From Robertkochia solimangrovi (lineage in GTDB: Bacteria > Bacteroidota > Bacteroidia > Flavobacteriales > Flavobacteriaceae): 64,000 bases of DNA. The notes under the pieces were generated by a model. The model made no database searches, was not told where the DNA came from, and saw nothing but the letters and a program-made list of their open reading frames with translations. Where the stretch lies: positions 744,001 through 808,000 of the forward strand of contig NZ_QKWN01000001.1 of the NCBI RefSeq assembly GCF_007279655.1, given 5' to 3'. Below, piece after piece: positions 8,814-18,327 of this stretch; the first letter of the stretch is position 1; every line of letters starts with the position of its first letter. The position numbers and the translations under genes were made by a program.

Positions 8814-10046
8814 TTATTGTGCTTTGTATTCAACTTTTTCATTTCGGAATAAAATAGCAAATAATATCAGGACTACAAAAGCAAATCCGGCAGGATATAT
8901 CCAGATTTTTTCCCAGATGTGGGTGCCGTTTTCCAGCAGGAATGTATCCGTGATCTTACCGGCTACCCAAAAACCGATCAGCATCCCTACTCCATAAGTT
9001 GCAAGTGTAATCAATCCCTGTGCGGCACTCTTTACCTTAGGTCCTGCTTTGCTGTCAGTATAGATCTGTCCTGAAACAAAGAAGAAGTCGTAACAAATAC
9101 CGTGTAAAGCGATCCCGATGATAAGCATGAATGCCAGTTCTCCTGAATTTCCATAGGCGAATAGCAGGTAACGAAGCGTCCAGGCCAGCATACCTGCGAG
9201 TATAGTCTTTTTAAATCCGAATCTTTTAAAGAAAAAGGGAAGTAGTAACATGAAGAGTACTTCCGAGATTTGCCCGATGGTCATTTTTCCGGTTGGGTTT
9301 TCCACTCCGATCTCCGCAAGAAAAGGGTTTGCATTCTGATAGTAGAAAGCCAACGGTATGCATATAAGTATGGAGGCGACAAAGAAGAAAAGAAAGTTCT
9401 TGTTCTTCAGTAACCCAAGCGCTTCAAGTCCTAGTATATCAGACAGGCTCACTTTTTTACTTTTATCGACCTTCGGCGGTGTCTTAGGGAGCGTAAAGCT
9501 GAATATTCCTAGGAAAGCGGAAGCGATAGCTACCATAAGGAAGGTGTTCTTTAGCATTCCTTCAGCACGGCCTTCGGCAGAATCCCAAAAGAAGACATAA
9601 CTGATCAGGAGTCCTGCCACGATCCAACCGATGGTGCCGAATACCCGCACGAAGGAAAATTGTTTCGCCGGGTCGGTCATTTGGTTGAAGGAGATGGAAT
9701 TCACCAGTGCGAGGGTAGGCATATACAAGATCATATAGCTCAATACCAGCGGGTAAAAACTTCCGAAGTCGGTACTCTGATACATCATATACATCAATAT
9801 GGCACCGACAAGGTGGAGAATACCAAGTATTCTTTCAGCATTGAAATACCGGTCTGCGATGAGTCCGATAATAAAAGGAGCGATGATCGCTCCCCAGGAT
9901 TGTGTAGAGAATGCCATTGCGGTCTGTGCGCCTGTAGCATTCAGGTTATTACCGAGAAAGGTTCCCAGCGTTACGAACCAACCGCCCCAGATGAAGAATT
10001 CGAGAAACATCATCAGGGAAAGTTGAAATTGTATTTTACTTTTCAT
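8814..10046 (-). CDS. Major facilitator, nucleoside:H+ symporter (NHS) family-like
   Basis: A 410-residue inner-membrane transporter with about 12 hydrophobic segments. The start MKSKIQFQLSLMMFLEFFIWGGW and FVRVFGTIGWIVAGL resemble NupG/XapB-type permeases (PF03825). Family annotation would say nucleoside permease. Its position between a Gfo/Idh enzyme and sugar-modifying genes makes glycoside or keto-sugar uptake a fair alternative. The end touches the start of the Gfo/Idh gene with no gap. An inverted repeat lies in the 108-base gap upstream. Confidence 0.85.
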   Translation of the reverse strand: MKSKIQFQLSLMMFLEFFIWGGWFVTLGTFLGNNLNATGAQTAMAFSTQSWGAIIAPFIIGLIADRYFNAERILGILHLVGAILMYMMYQSTDFGSFYPLVLSYMILYMPTLALVNSISFNQMTDPAKQFSFVRVFGTIGWIVAGLLISYVFFWDSAEGRAEGMLKNTFLMVAIASAFLGIFSFTLPKTPPKVDKSKKVSLSDILGLEALGLLKNKNFLFFFVASILICIPLAFYYQNANPFLAEIGVENPTGKMTIGQISEVLFMLLLPFFFKRFGFKKTILAGMLAWTLRYLLFAYGNSGELAFMLIIGIALHGICYDFFFVSGQIYTDSKAGPKVKSAAQGLITLATYGVGMLIGFWVAGKITDTFLLENGTHIWEKIWIYPAGFAFVVLILFAILFRNEKVEYKAQ

Positions 10047-10081
10047 ATGGTTTTAGATAAGGTATTTAACGGGTCATAGGT

Positions 10082-10115
10082 AACCCCTGTGTTTTAAAGG
10101 TAATCAACAGGGGTT
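10082..10115. repeat. Inverted repeat between transporter and Tat TIM-barrel genes
   Basis: AACCCCTGT (10082-10090) and ACAGGGGTT (10107-10115) form a perfect 9-base inverted repeat with a 16-base spacer. No T-run follows on the minus strand, so it is a poor terminator. A regulator site or RNA stability hairpin inside the operon is possible. Confidence 0.5.
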
Positions 10116-10154
10116 TATGAATTTTCAGATATTTGACAGTCGAATAAATACGCG

Positions 10155-11156
10155 CTAGGCAAGTTCGCCAGCAACTTTCAGAAGCAGTGCCTTGGTTGCG
10201 AGAATACCTTCCTCTTCAGAGAGTCGGTCTCCTTCATACTCCACTCCTACATAGCCTGTATAACCTGCGTCCTTAACGATCTTCATCATTTTCAGATAAT
10301 CGATTTTGGTTTCATTTCCTTTAGCATTAAAATCATAGGATTTTGCACTTACGCCCTTTGCAAAGGGCATCAGTTCACCTACACCCTGGTACATGTCATA
10401 TTCTTCCACGCAATCACCACCCCAGTTTCCTTCTCCATCACGTTTTACACAGAAGTTTCCGAAATCGGGTAAAGTTCCGCAATTGTCCATTCCAACGGCG
10501 GTAAGTACTTCCGCAAGTAAGGCAGCATCTGAAGAAAGCCAGCCATGATTCTCTACGATTACGTTTACGTTTTGTTTAGCGGCATATTCTGAGAGTTCTG
10601 TAAGCGAAGCGATAGAATTCTCTTTCCAAACTTCAGGATCCTTTGAGCCGAAAAGGTTTACCCGCATCGAATGGCATCCTAGTCCAGCAGTTGCATCAAC
10701 CCATTTAAAATGATTCTCAACACCAGCTTTTCTAAGCGTCTGATCAGGGGTGGCCATCACACCTTCTTCTTCCGGTAGGTCGACCATCATGATCTGATTC
10801 TTCATCCCGTGGTCATCGCTGCGTTTTTTCAATTCCTTCACAAGTTGTTCCATTGGATTGGCAGCACCGGAATATTTTTCCAGTTCTTTTGCATATAACT
10901 GAGAAACATACTCGAGGCCTTCAAATCCCCATCCACTTGCTTTCGCTGCAAAATCCATAGGGCTCACGCTTCCGTCCCATATCATTCTGTGAATAGACCA
11001 CTGAGCCAGAGAGAGTTTAAAGAAAGGGTCTGCTGAAGCCATTGCTTCAGGCAGATCTGAGGGTTTTTCGGTTTTCTGTTTGCATGCGTATAAACCTAAT
11101 AATGAGACAGCTACACCTGCGCTACCGCTATTCATCAAAAATTTTCGTCTATTCAT
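10155..11156 (-). CDS. Exported TIM-barrel (xylose isomerase-like) protein with Tat signal
   Basis: A 333-residue protein. The N-terminus MNRRKFLMNSGSAGVAVSLL has the twin-arginine motif, followed by a hydrophobic stretch and LYACKQK, a likely lipobox. The mature part is an AP-endonuclease-2-like TIM barrel with candidate metal residues in VIVENHGWLSSDA, GTLPDFGNFC and VGVEYEGD. Folded export fits a metal enzyme acting in the periplasm alongside the GMC dehydrogenase encoded divergently. It is the first gene of the minus-strand unit. An epimerase or eliminase role on oxidised glycosides is inferred. Confidence 0.86.
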   Translation of the reverse strand: MNRRKFLMNSGSAGVAVSLLGLYACKQKTEKPSDLPEAMASADPFFKLSLAQWSIHRMIWDGSVSPMDFAAKASGWGFEGLEYVSQLYAKELEKYSGAANPMEQLVKELKKRSDDHGMKNQIMMVDLPEEEGVMATPDQTLRKAGVENHFKWVDATAGLGCHSMRVNLFGSKDPEVWKENSIASLTELSEYAAKQNVNVIVENHGWLSSDAALLAEVLTAVGMDNCGTLPDFGNFCVKRDGEGNWGGDCVEEYDMYQGVGELMPFAKGVSAKSYDFNAKGNETKIDYLKMMKIVKDAGYTGYVGVEYEGDRLSEEEGILATKALLLKVAGELA

Positions 11157-11260
11157 AAAAGTAGTTTGTTGGCAATTATTTTAACATATTATCAATTAAA
11201 CAGTAAGTTAATTTAATTCTTAACAATTAAAAGATTCATCTAATGTAAAAAATTAATTTC

Positions 11261-11268
11261 TATATTTG
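11261..11268 (+). promoter_or_regulatory. Promoter -7 box for the GMC operon
   Basis: TATATTTG is an exact TAnnTTTG match, 31 bases before the GMC start codon. The 143-base AT-rich divergent gap (11157-11299) must also hold the promoter for the minus-strand unit, but no clear minus-strand box was seen. Confidence 0.6.
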
Positions 11269-11299
11269 AAAGGCTACATTAAAACTAACAGTATTTTAA

Positions 11300-13015
11300 A
11301 TGAAGACTTTCTACTATAACCCCCCGCAGGAAGAGTACGATGCCATCGTAGTCGGAACCGGAATTTCCGGTGGTTGGGCAGCAAAAGAATTATGTGAAAA
11401 CGGATTGAAAACTCTGGTTCTTGAAAGAGGTCGGATGGTTGAGCATGTTAAAGATTATACCACTGCTCATCTCGATCCCTGGGATCTCCCCAATGCCGGT
11501 AATCCTACTAAGGAAACACGGGAACGCAAGTTCAAACAACACCGTACCGGTTATACCACCAATGAGGCAAATCAGCATTTTTTTGTCGATGATATAAAAC
11601 ACCCTTATAATGAAGACCGTCGTTTCGACTGGATGCGTGGTTACCACGTGGGTGGTCGTTCTATAATGTGGGGACGTCAAAGCTATCGGATGGGTGATGT
11701 CGATTATGAAGCAAATCTCAAGGATGGAATAGCCGTGGACTGGCCGGTTCGTTATGCAGAACTTAAGCCATGGTATGATAAAGTAGAGGAATATATAGGA
11801 GTAAGTGGTGTTAATGCCGGACTTCCACAATTGCCGGATGGAATTTTCCTTCCGCCTATGGAGTTGAATTGTGTGGAACAGCATTTACAAAAATCCATTT
11901 CTGAGAAATACAGTGACCGAATGCTGATGATCGGAAGAGCGGCACATATAACTCAGGGAACAAAGCCCGGACTGGGAAGAACGAATTGCCAATACCGGAA
12001 TCGTTGTATGAGAGGTTGTCCTTACGGAGCCTATTTCAGCAGTAATTCCTCCACGCTTCCGGCAGCCGATGCGACCGGAAATATGACGCTCAGACCTAAT
12101 TCAATTGTGCATGAAGTGATCTATGATGATGTTACGCAAAAAGCGACCGGAGTCAGAGTGATCGATGCACTTACCAAAGAAACCATCGAATTCAAGGCCA
12201 AGGTGATCTTCCTTTGCGCTTCTGCCATCGCTTCTGCATCGATTTTGATGCAATCTAGATCAGAGCGATTTCCTGATGGAATGGGGAATGATTCCGGAGA
12301 ATTGGGACACAATCTGATGGATCATCATTTCAGAGCCGGAGCAAGCGGAGATCATGATGGTTATAAAGACAGCTATTTTAAAGGACGTCGGGCCAATGGT
12401 ATCTATATTCCGAGGTTTAGAAATCTCGGTGGCGATACCGACCATAAAGATTTTATACGAGGATATGGTTACCAGGGTGGTGCCAGCCGAAGTAATTGGG
12501 CTGAGTCCGTTAGTGAGTTAGGATTTGGAAAGGAACTCAAAGAGGCGATTCTCGCTCCAGGTGACTGGAATATGGGAATGACCGCTTTTGGAGAAACACT
12601 TCCTGACCATAATAATAGAATGTATCTGGATTATGACAAGAAGGATGAGTGGGGTCTGCCTACGGTGACCTTCGATGCAGATTTCGGAGCCAATGAAATA
12701 GCCATGCGTGAAGATATGAAGGTGCAGGCAGCGGAAATGCTCGAGGCAGCCGGATTTAAAAATGTACGTACCTATGATGATATCGGAGGAATGGGACTGG
12801 GAATCCATGAAATGGGGACAGCCCGCATGGGTCGTGATCCGAAAACTTCCGTACTCAATAAGTACAATCAGCTTCATGCGGTTAAGAACGTTTATGTTAC
12901 AGACGGTGCTTTTATGACCTCGTCTGCCTGTCAGAATCCATCGCTTTCTTACATGGCATTCACGGCCAGAGCAGCGAATCACGCCGTAGAAGAACTCAAA
13001 AAAATGAACCTGTAA
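11300..13015 (+). CDS. GMC-family FAD dehydrogenase, large subunit (glucoside 3-dehydrogenase-like)
   Basis: A 571-residue flavoprotein. The FAD-binding site AIVVGTGISGGWAAKEL is at residues 15-31. MRGYHVGGRSIMWGRQS is a typical GMC flavin loop. Cys230, Cys236 and Cys240 (CQYRNRCMRGC) give the C-x5-C-x3-C spacing known for the 3Fe-4S cluster of FAD glucose dehydrogenases. The C-terminal GMC domain has IHEMGTARMG and SACQNPSLSYMAF. It has no signal peptide of its own. The next gene encodes the Tat-bearing small subunit, so co-export is expected. Likely oxidises C3 of glycosides and passes electrons to a carrier not encoded here. Confidence 0.92.
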   Translation: MKTFYYNPPQEEYDAIVVGTGISGGWAAKELCENGLKTLVLERGRMVEHVKDYTTAHLDPWDLPNAGNPTKETRERKFKQHRTGYTTNEANQHFFVDDIKHPYNEDRRFDWMRGYHVGGRSIMWGRQSYRMGDVDYEANLKDGIAVDWPVRYAELKPWYDKVEEYIGVSGVNAGLPQLPDGIFLPPMELNCVEQHLQKSISEKYSDRMLMIGRAAHITQGTKPGLGRTNCQYRNRCMRGCPYGAYFSSNSSTLPAADATGNMTLRPNSIVHEVIYDDVTQKATGVRVIDALTKETIEFKAKVIFLCASAIASASILMQSRSERFPDGMGNDSGELGHNLMDHHFRAGASGDHDGYKDSYFKGRRANGIYIPRFRNLGGDTDHKDFIRGYGYQGGASRSNWAESVSELGFGKELKEAILAPGDWNMGMTAFGETLPDHNNRMYLDYDKKDEWGLPTVTFDADFGANEIAMREDMKVQAAEMLEAAGFKNVRTYDDIGGMGLGIHEMGTARMGRDPKTSVLNKYNQLHAVKNVYVTDGAFMTSSACQNPSLSYMAFTARAANHAVEELKKMNL

Positions 13016-13027
13016 ATCTCCTAAGAA

Positions 13028-13669
13028 ATGGATAGAAGAAAAGCTTTAAGACATATCGGATATAGTGCCGGATTCATGGTGGCAACTCCAACAGTTTTGA
13101 GTATCCTGCAAAGTTGTACCACAGAACAGGCATCATGGATTCCAGCCAATCTTAGTGAAGATGAAGGGAAAATGCTTAAAAGGGTGGTGGATATCATCAT
13201 TCCTAAAACCGATTCACCTTCAGCTTCGGAAGTGAATGTTCCTGAATTTATGGATAAGTATATCGGGGATGCGATCAATGAGAATGATCAGATCATCGTT
13301 CGATGGAAAATAAAAGGTTTGACCGATCAATTAAAGGCTGCCTATAATGAAGATCCGTCAAAGATCACTGATGAAGAGTATACCGAATTCCTGACCAAAA
13401 ACCTGAAAGAAGCTTCGAAAGGGGCGTATGAGCTTTTTGGTAAATTTGATAGTTATACCGATGCGATCATGAAAGGGGAAGATATCGAATCTGAACCGCT
13501 GGTAGTGTCTTTTACTGCCCTTCATGATATCAGGGATATGGTGATCTTTGCCTATAAAAATAGTGAGATGGTGGGGGAACAGGTATTGGCCTATGATCCT
13601 GTGCCTGGAGCCTATATTGGATGTGATGACCTGCAAAAGCTTACCGGAGGTAAAGCCTGGTCCTTATAA
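13028..13669 (+). CDS. Gluconate 2-dehydrogenase subunit 3 family protein (Tat signal, GMC partner)
   Basis: A 213-residue small subunit (PF13618). The N-terminus MDRRKALRHIGYSAGFMVAT has a twin-arginine motif. A Cys at about residue 30 (LQSCTT) could be a lipobox. The mature protein contains the family pattern LKRVVDIIIPKTDSPSASE and VPEFMDKYIGD. It starts 12 bases after the GMC gene and ends before a terminator, making a two-gene operon. In known FAD dehydrogenases this subunit serves as chaperone and Tat escort of the catalytic subunit. Confidence 0.9.
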   Translation: MDRRKALRHIGYSAGFMVATPTVLSILQSCTTEQASWIPANLSEDEGKMLKRVVDIIIPKTDSPSASEVNVPEFMDKYIGDAINENDQIIVRWKIKGLTDQLKAAYNEDPSKITDEEYTEFLTKNLKEASKGAYELFGKFDSYTDAIMKGEDIESEPLVVSFTALHDIRDMVIFAYKNSEMVGEQVLAYDPVPGAYIGCDDLQKLTGGKAWSL

Positions 13670-13692
13670 TATTTTAAAATGTGATATGCTCG

Positions 13693-13720
13693 ATCAATCC
13701 TGCTTTTTAGCAGGATTGAT
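13693..13720 (+). terminator. Rho-independent terminator after GMC operon
   Basis: The 11-base arms ATCAATCCTGC (13693-13703) and GCAGGATTGAT (13710-13720) pair perfectly around a 6-base loop and are followed by GCTTTTT. Confidence 0.85.
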
Positions 13721-13757
13721 GCTTTTTGGAAATATCATGATCATAACTCCTGAAACA

Positions 13758-13789
13758 TTGAGCATTAATCATTAAAACACGTATTTTTG
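13758..13789 (+). promoter_or_regulatory. Promoter for leuS
   Basis: TTG at 13758-13760 and TATTTTTG at 13782-13789 are separated by 21 bases, matching both Bacteroidota promoter elements. The leader to the leuS ATG is about 80 bases. Confidence 0.65.
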
Positions 13790-13872
13790 CGCTTCACAGC
13801 TAAAGAGATCATTATTGGAAGCGAAGGGAAGGAACATCCTCCCGGTCGCTTTCGGTTTTAAAGCAGAAAACG

Positions 13873-16686
13873 ATGAAGTACAATTTCAATGAAATTGAAG
13901 CCAAATGGCAAAAATACTGGTCTGAAAATCAGACTTTCAAAGCAGAGAATAATTCAGATAAACCAAAGTTCTACGCACTGGATATGTTTCCTTATCCATC
14001 GGGAGCTGGATTACACGTAGGGCACCCCCTCGGATATATCGCATCCGATATCTATGCACGTTATAAGCGTCATAAAGGATTTAATGTCTTGCATCCAATG
14101 GGGTATGACAGTTTTGGACTCCCGGCGGAACAATACGCGATACAAACCGGTCAGCATCCGGCGGTTACTACTGAAACCAATATCAACCGATATCGGGAGC
14201 AGCTGGATAAGATCGGATTTTCATTTGACTGGAGCAGAGAGGTGAGAACCTCAAACCCTGATTTCTACAAATGGACACAATGGATCTTTATTCAGTTATT
14301 TAACTCCTGGTATGATAAGTCTGAAGAAAAAGCAAAAGATGTTACGGTACTGATCGAAGCCTTCCAAAAGAATGGAAATAATGGTATTGTGGCGGTATGC
14401 GATGAAGATACCCCTGCATTTACCGCAGCGGAATGGAATGGATTTACCACAGCGGAAAAAGAATCTATTCTCTTAAAATATCGATTGACATACCTGGCTG
14501 ACACCGAAGTAAACTGGTGTCCGGCACTCGGAACCGTACTTGCCAACGATGAGATTGTCAATGGAGTTTCTGAGCGTGGAGGATATCCTGTGGTGCGTAA
14601 AAAGATGACCCAATGGAGTATGCGAATCGCTGCTTATGCGGAGCGTTTGCTGCAAGGGCTTACACAAGTAGACTGGCCGGAGCCATTGAAGGATATTCAA
14701 CGTAACTGGATCGGGAAGAGCGTAGGTGCTCAGGTGCGATTCAAGCTTATGGATCATGATGCGGAGATTCCGGTATTTACGACGCGTCCTGATACTATTT
14801 TCGGAGTATCTTTTATGACCCTTGCTCCGGAACATGAACTGGTGGGTAAGATCACAACGGAAGCGCAAAAGGAAGCAGTTGCGGCTTATGTTGAAGCAAC
14901 TGCCAAGCGAAGTGAACGCGAAAGAATGGCGGATGTGAAAACCATCAGTGGGGTGTTTACCGGTGCCTTTGCAGAACACCCTTTTACAAAGGAACCGATT
15001 CCAGTATGGATCGGAGATTACGTGCTGGCCGGTTACGGTACAGGTGCGGTGATGGCAGTACCATGTGGTGATCAACGTGATTTTGATTTTGCCAAACATT
15101 TTGAATTGCCGATTCCTAATATTTTCAAGGATACCGATATTACCGAACAGGCATTCGCTGATAAGGAAAATACCGTGATCGATAATTCGGATTTTCTCAA
15201 TGGCCTCGATTATAAAAAAGCTACAGCTAAAGCGATCGCTGAACTCGAAAGTATCGGGCAGGGAGCAGGTAAGATCAATTACCGTCTTCGTGATGCAGTT
15301 TTTTCAAGGCAACGATATTGGGGTGAACCGTTTCCAGTATATTATGTGAACGGTATGCCAAAGATGATCGAAAAAGAGCATCTTCCGATCATTCTTCCTG
15401 AAGTGGAAAAATATTTGCCGACCGAGACCGGAGAACCACCGCTGGGTAATGCCAGGGTTTGGGCCTGGGATACGAATGAGAATAAGGTAGTGTCGAATGA
15501 AATGATCGATAACGAAACCGTATTTCCTTTAGAGCTCAATACAATGCCTGGTTGGGCTGGAAGCTCCTGGTACTTTAATCGTTATATGGATGCCGGAAAT
15601 GATTCGGAATTCGTAGCGCAGCGTGCATTGGAATACTGGAAGGATGTAGATCTTTATATAGGAGGTAGTGAGCATGCTACCGGACATTTGCTTTACAGCC
15701 GATTCTGGCAAAAGTTCCTCTTCGATAAAGGATTGGTGCCTGTTGAGGAATTTGCTAAAAAGCTGATCAACCAGGGAATGATTCTGGGTACGAGCGCTTT
15801 CGTGTATCGATTGGAGAATACCAACACCTTTGTCTCTAAAGGATTGATCGAAGGTAGGTCTGTTCAGCCAATCCATGCGGATGTCTCAATGGTCAATGCT
15901 TCCGATGAACTGGATGTGGAAGCTTTCAGAAACTGGCGTCCCGAATATTCCGATGCAGAATTTCAGCTGGAAGGCGGGAAATATATCGTGGGCCGGGAAG
16001 TAGAGAAGATGTCGAAGTCGAAATATAATGTGGTAAGTCCTGACGACATCTGTAAAGAATATGGTGCGGATACCCTGAGAATGTATGAGATGTTTCTGGG
16101 TCCGCTCGAACAGGCTAAACCATGGAACACTGCCGGGATCACCGGCGTGTATTCTTTCCTGAAGAAATTATGGAAATTATATCATAATGGAGATGATTTT
16201 GAGGTGTCTGATGCAAAACCATCTTCGGAGAGTCTGAAGTCATTACATAAGACCATTAGAAAGGTTGAAGAGGATATCGATAATTTCTCTTTTAATACCT
16301 CAGTATCTACGTTTATGATTTGTGTTAATGAACTCACTGCTCAGAAATGTAATTCCAGAGCGATTCTCGAGCCATTGGCCGTACTGATATCTCCTTATGC
16401 TCCGCATATCGCTGAAGAGTTATGGCAGTTGTTAGGGCATAATGAGTCGATAGCCACAGCGCCTTTCCCGGTATTTGAAGCCAAATATCTTGTGGAAAGT
16501 ACAAAGACCTATCCGATCTCCTTTAACGGTAAAATGAGGTTTACACTCGATCTTCCTGCAGATATGGGTAAGGAAGAAATTGAAAAGATCGTATTGGAGC
16601 ACGAAAAAACACAGGCTCAGCTCGAAGGCAGAGCGCCTAAGAAGGTGATCGTGGTTCCAGGAAAGATCGTGAATGTTGTTGGATAA
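13873..16686 (+). CDS. leuS: Leucyl-tRNA synthetase
   Basis: Class I aminoacyl-tRNA synthetase charging tRNA-Leu. It has 937 residues, longer than the E. coli enzyme (about 860). The extra length includes an insert near residues 150-200 in the zinc-domain region. The HIGH-type motif is HVGHPLGY near residue 48. The editing (CP1) domain has [13 protein letters not shown] and [21 protein letters not shown]. The KMSKS motif is in EKMSKSKYN, near residue 714. The gene is followed after 3 bases by a SemiSWEET gene, so the two may be translationally coupled. Confidence 0.98.
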   Translation: MKYNFNEIEAKWQKYWSENQTFKAENNSDKPKFYALDMFPYPSGAGLHVGHPLGYIASDIYARYKRHKGFNVLHPMGYDSFGLPAEQYAIQTGQHPAVTTETNINRYREQLDKIGFSFDWSREVRTSNPDFYKWTQWIFIQLFNSWYDKSEEKAKDVTVLIEAFQKNGNNGIVAVCDEDTPAFTAAEWNGFTTAEKESILLKYRLTYLADTEVNWCPALGTVLANDEIVNGVSERGGYPVVRKKMTQWSMRIAAYAERLLQGLTQVDWPEPLKDIQRNWIGKSVGAQVRFKLMDHDAEIPVFTTRPDTIFGVSFMTLAPEHELVGKITTEAQKEAVAAYVEATAKRSERERMADVKTISGVFTGAFAEHPFTKEPIPVWIGDYVLAGYGTGAVMAVPCGDQRDFDFAKHFELPIPNIFKDTDITEQAFADKENTVIDNSDFLNGLDYKKATAKAIAELESIGQGAGKINYRLRDAVFSRQRYWGEPFPVYYVNGMPKMIEKEHLPIILPEVEKYLPTETGEPPLGNARVWAWDTNENKVVSNEMIDNETVFPLELNTMPGWAGSSWYFNRYMDAGNDSEFVAQRALEYWKDVDLYIGGSEHATGHLLYSRFWQKFLFDKGLVPVEEFAKKLINQGMILGTSAFVYRLENTNTFVSKGLIEGRSVQPIHADVSMVNASDELDVEAFRNWRPEYSDAEFQLEGGKYIVGREVEKMSKSKYNVVSPDDICKEYGADTLRMYEMFLGPLEQAKPWNTAGITGVYSFLKKLWKLYHNGDDFEVSDAKPSSESLKSLHKTIRKVEEDIDNFSFNTSVSTFMICVNELTAQKCNSRAILEPLAVLISPYAPHIAEELWQLLGHNESIATAPFPVFEAKYLVESTKTYPISFNGKMRFTLDLPADMGKEEIEKIVLEHEKTQAQLEGRAPKKVIVVPGKIVNVVG

Positions 16687-16689
16687 TAT

Positions 16690-16962
16690 ATGTTAGAATC
16701 TGCGGAAATATTAGGACTGATCGCTGCTGCATGTACGACATCCTCTTTCGTTCCCCAGGTTTATAAAACATGGAAAACCCGGAATGTAGCCGGAATTTCC
16801 CTGATTATGTATTTCGTTCTTTTTATAGGAGTTGTTCTTTGGTTGCTGTATGGGATCGTCATAAATAGTTTATCGGTAATCCTGGCAAATTCCATAACCG
16901 GACTACTGGTACTGATCATTCTTATCTTAAGGATCAGATATGGTCTCCAACACAGAAAATGA
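16690..16962 (+). CDS. SemiSWEET-type PQ-loop sugar transporter
   Basis: A 90-residue membrane protein with three hydrophobic segments (about residues 4-22, 37-58 and 62-82). The first carries the PQ motif in SFVPQVYKTWKTRN. This is the single triple-helix bundle of SemiSWEET proteins, which dimerise to move sugars. It starts 3 bases after the leuS stop and ends before a terminator at 16998-17023. The substrate cannot be read. Confidence 0.88.
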   Translation: MLESAEILGLIAAACTTSSFVPQVYKTWKTRNVAGISLIMYFVLFIGVVLWLLYGIVINSLSVILANSITGLLVLIILILRIRYGLQHRK

Positions 16963-16997
16963 ATATTGAAGTTAGAAGGTATCTTTTTATAAATCGT

Positions 16998-17023
16998 AAA
17001 ACCCTGCACTTGTGCAGGGTTTT
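16998..17023 (+). terminator. Rho-independent terminator after leuS-SemiSWEET
   Basis: AAAACCCTGCAC (16998-17009) and GTGCAGGGTTTT (17012-17023) form a perfect 12-base stem with a 2-base spacer, followed by GTTTTTA. Confidence 0.88.
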
Positions 17024-17123
17024 GTTTTTATGGTGATTAATCGATAAGTTTTAATTTTTATGCGGATTAATTTTTTTACATGGAACAAAAAGCTAATTTT
17101 TGGAAAAACAAAATCTTCTGATC

Positions 17124-18224
17124 ATGATAATCGGTATTCCAAAGGAAATTAAGAACAATGAGAACCGCGTCGGGATGATTCCCGCCGGAGTTTATGAACT
17201 TGCTAAACGAGGGCATCGGGTACTTGTCCAGAGTGGCGCTGGAATAGGAAGCGGGTTTTCTGATCAGGATTATGAGGATGTAGGTGCTGAGATCATAGGT
17301 TCTCTCGCCGGAGTCTATGAAAAAAGTGAGATGATCGTAAAAGTTAAGGAGCCGATTCAGGCTGAGTACCCCTTGGTCAGAAAAGATCAGGTTCTGTTTA
17401 CGTATTTTCATTTTGCTTCCAGTGAAAAGCTGACACGTGCTATGATGGGTAGCAAATCGGTTTGTATCGCTTATGAGACTGTGGAAGATACAGACGGGAG
17501 CCTTCCCTTGCTGACTCCTATGTCTGAGGTAGCTGGAAGAATGGCGGTACAGCAGGGAGCTAAGTATCTGGAAAAGCCGATTAAAGGAAGAGGGGTATTA
17601 CTGGGTGGAGTTCCCGGAGTACCACCTGGAAAGGTTTTGGTACTTGGGGCCGGAACCGTTGGTATTCAGGCTGCTAAAATGGCAGCGGGTCTTGGGGCTC
17701 ATGTAACAATTCTTGATATCAATATGAAAAGGCTGCGATATGTGAATGATATTATGCCAAGCCATGTCGTTACCGAGTTTTCAAGTGAATATAATATACG
17801 AAAGCATATACAGAACCACGATCTTATCGTAGGAGGTGTATTGATTCCAGGTGCAAAAGCGCCGAGCCTGATCACCCGCGATATGCTGAAGCTTATGCGT
17901 CCGGGTACGGTTATCGTAGATGTTGCCGTCGATCAGGGAGGTTGTGTGGAAACTACCAGAGCAACCACGCATGAAGACCCTACCTATATTATTGATGATG
18001 TCGTACATTATTGTGTAGCGAATATGCCGGGAGCTGTACCGTATACCTCTACTGTCGCTCTTACCAACGTAACGCTGCCCTATGTGTTGAAGCTTGCTGA
18101 TTTGGGATGGGAAAAGGCATGTGCAGCGGATAAAAGTCTGGCAAAAGGATTGAATATCATAAAAGGAGAGATCGTATATCAGGGGATTACCGAAGCCTTC
18201 GGCTGGGAGACCCAATTATCCTGA
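17124..18224 (+). CDS. ald: Alanine dehydrogenase
   Basis: NAD-dependent interconversion of L-alanine and pyruvate plus ammonia. The start is placed at ATG 17124, because MIIGIPKEIKNNENRVGM is the conserved N-terminus. A TTG at 17100 would add eight unrelated residues. This gives 366 residues, close to the family norm. Motifs: KVKEPIQAEY (substrate Lys), TYFHFAS (catalytic His) and the Rossmann loop VLGAGTVGIQAAKMAAGLGA. A TAATTTTTG stretch at 17094-17102 resembles a -7 box with one extra base. A terminator follows. Confidence 0.95.
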   Translation: MIIGIPKEIKNNENRVGMIPAGVYELAKRGHRVLVQSGAGIGSGFSDQDYEDVGAEIIGSLAGVYEKSEMIVKVKEPIQAEYPLVRKDQVLFTYFHFASSEKLTRAMMGSKSVCIAYETVEDTDGSLPLLTPMSEVAGRMAVQQGAKYLEKPIKGRGVLLGGVPGVPPGKVLVLGAGTVGIQAAKMAAGLGAHVTILDINMKRLRYVNDIMPSHVVTEFSSEYNIRKHIQNHDLIVGGVLIPGAKAPSLITRDMLKLMRPGTVIVDVAVDQGGCVETTRATTHEDPTYIIDDVVHYCVANMPGAVPYTSTVALTNVTLPYVLKLADLGWEKACAADKSLAKGLNIIKGEIVYQGITEAFGWETQLS

Positions 18225-18258
18225 TATCTTAAAAAATAGGACTAAAAGTCATGTTGTT

Positions 18259-18286
18259 AAAACCTCGCTAAAATTGGCGGGGTTTT
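18259..18286 (+). terminator. Rho-independent terminator after ald
   Basis: AAAACCTCGC (18259-18268) pairs with GCGGGGTTTT (18277-18286), including one T-G pair, and is followed by T and GTCTTTT. Confidence 0.75.
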
Positions 18287-18327
18287 TGTCTTTTATATCG
18301 TAATTTTAAGTTTTAAAGGACAGAAAG

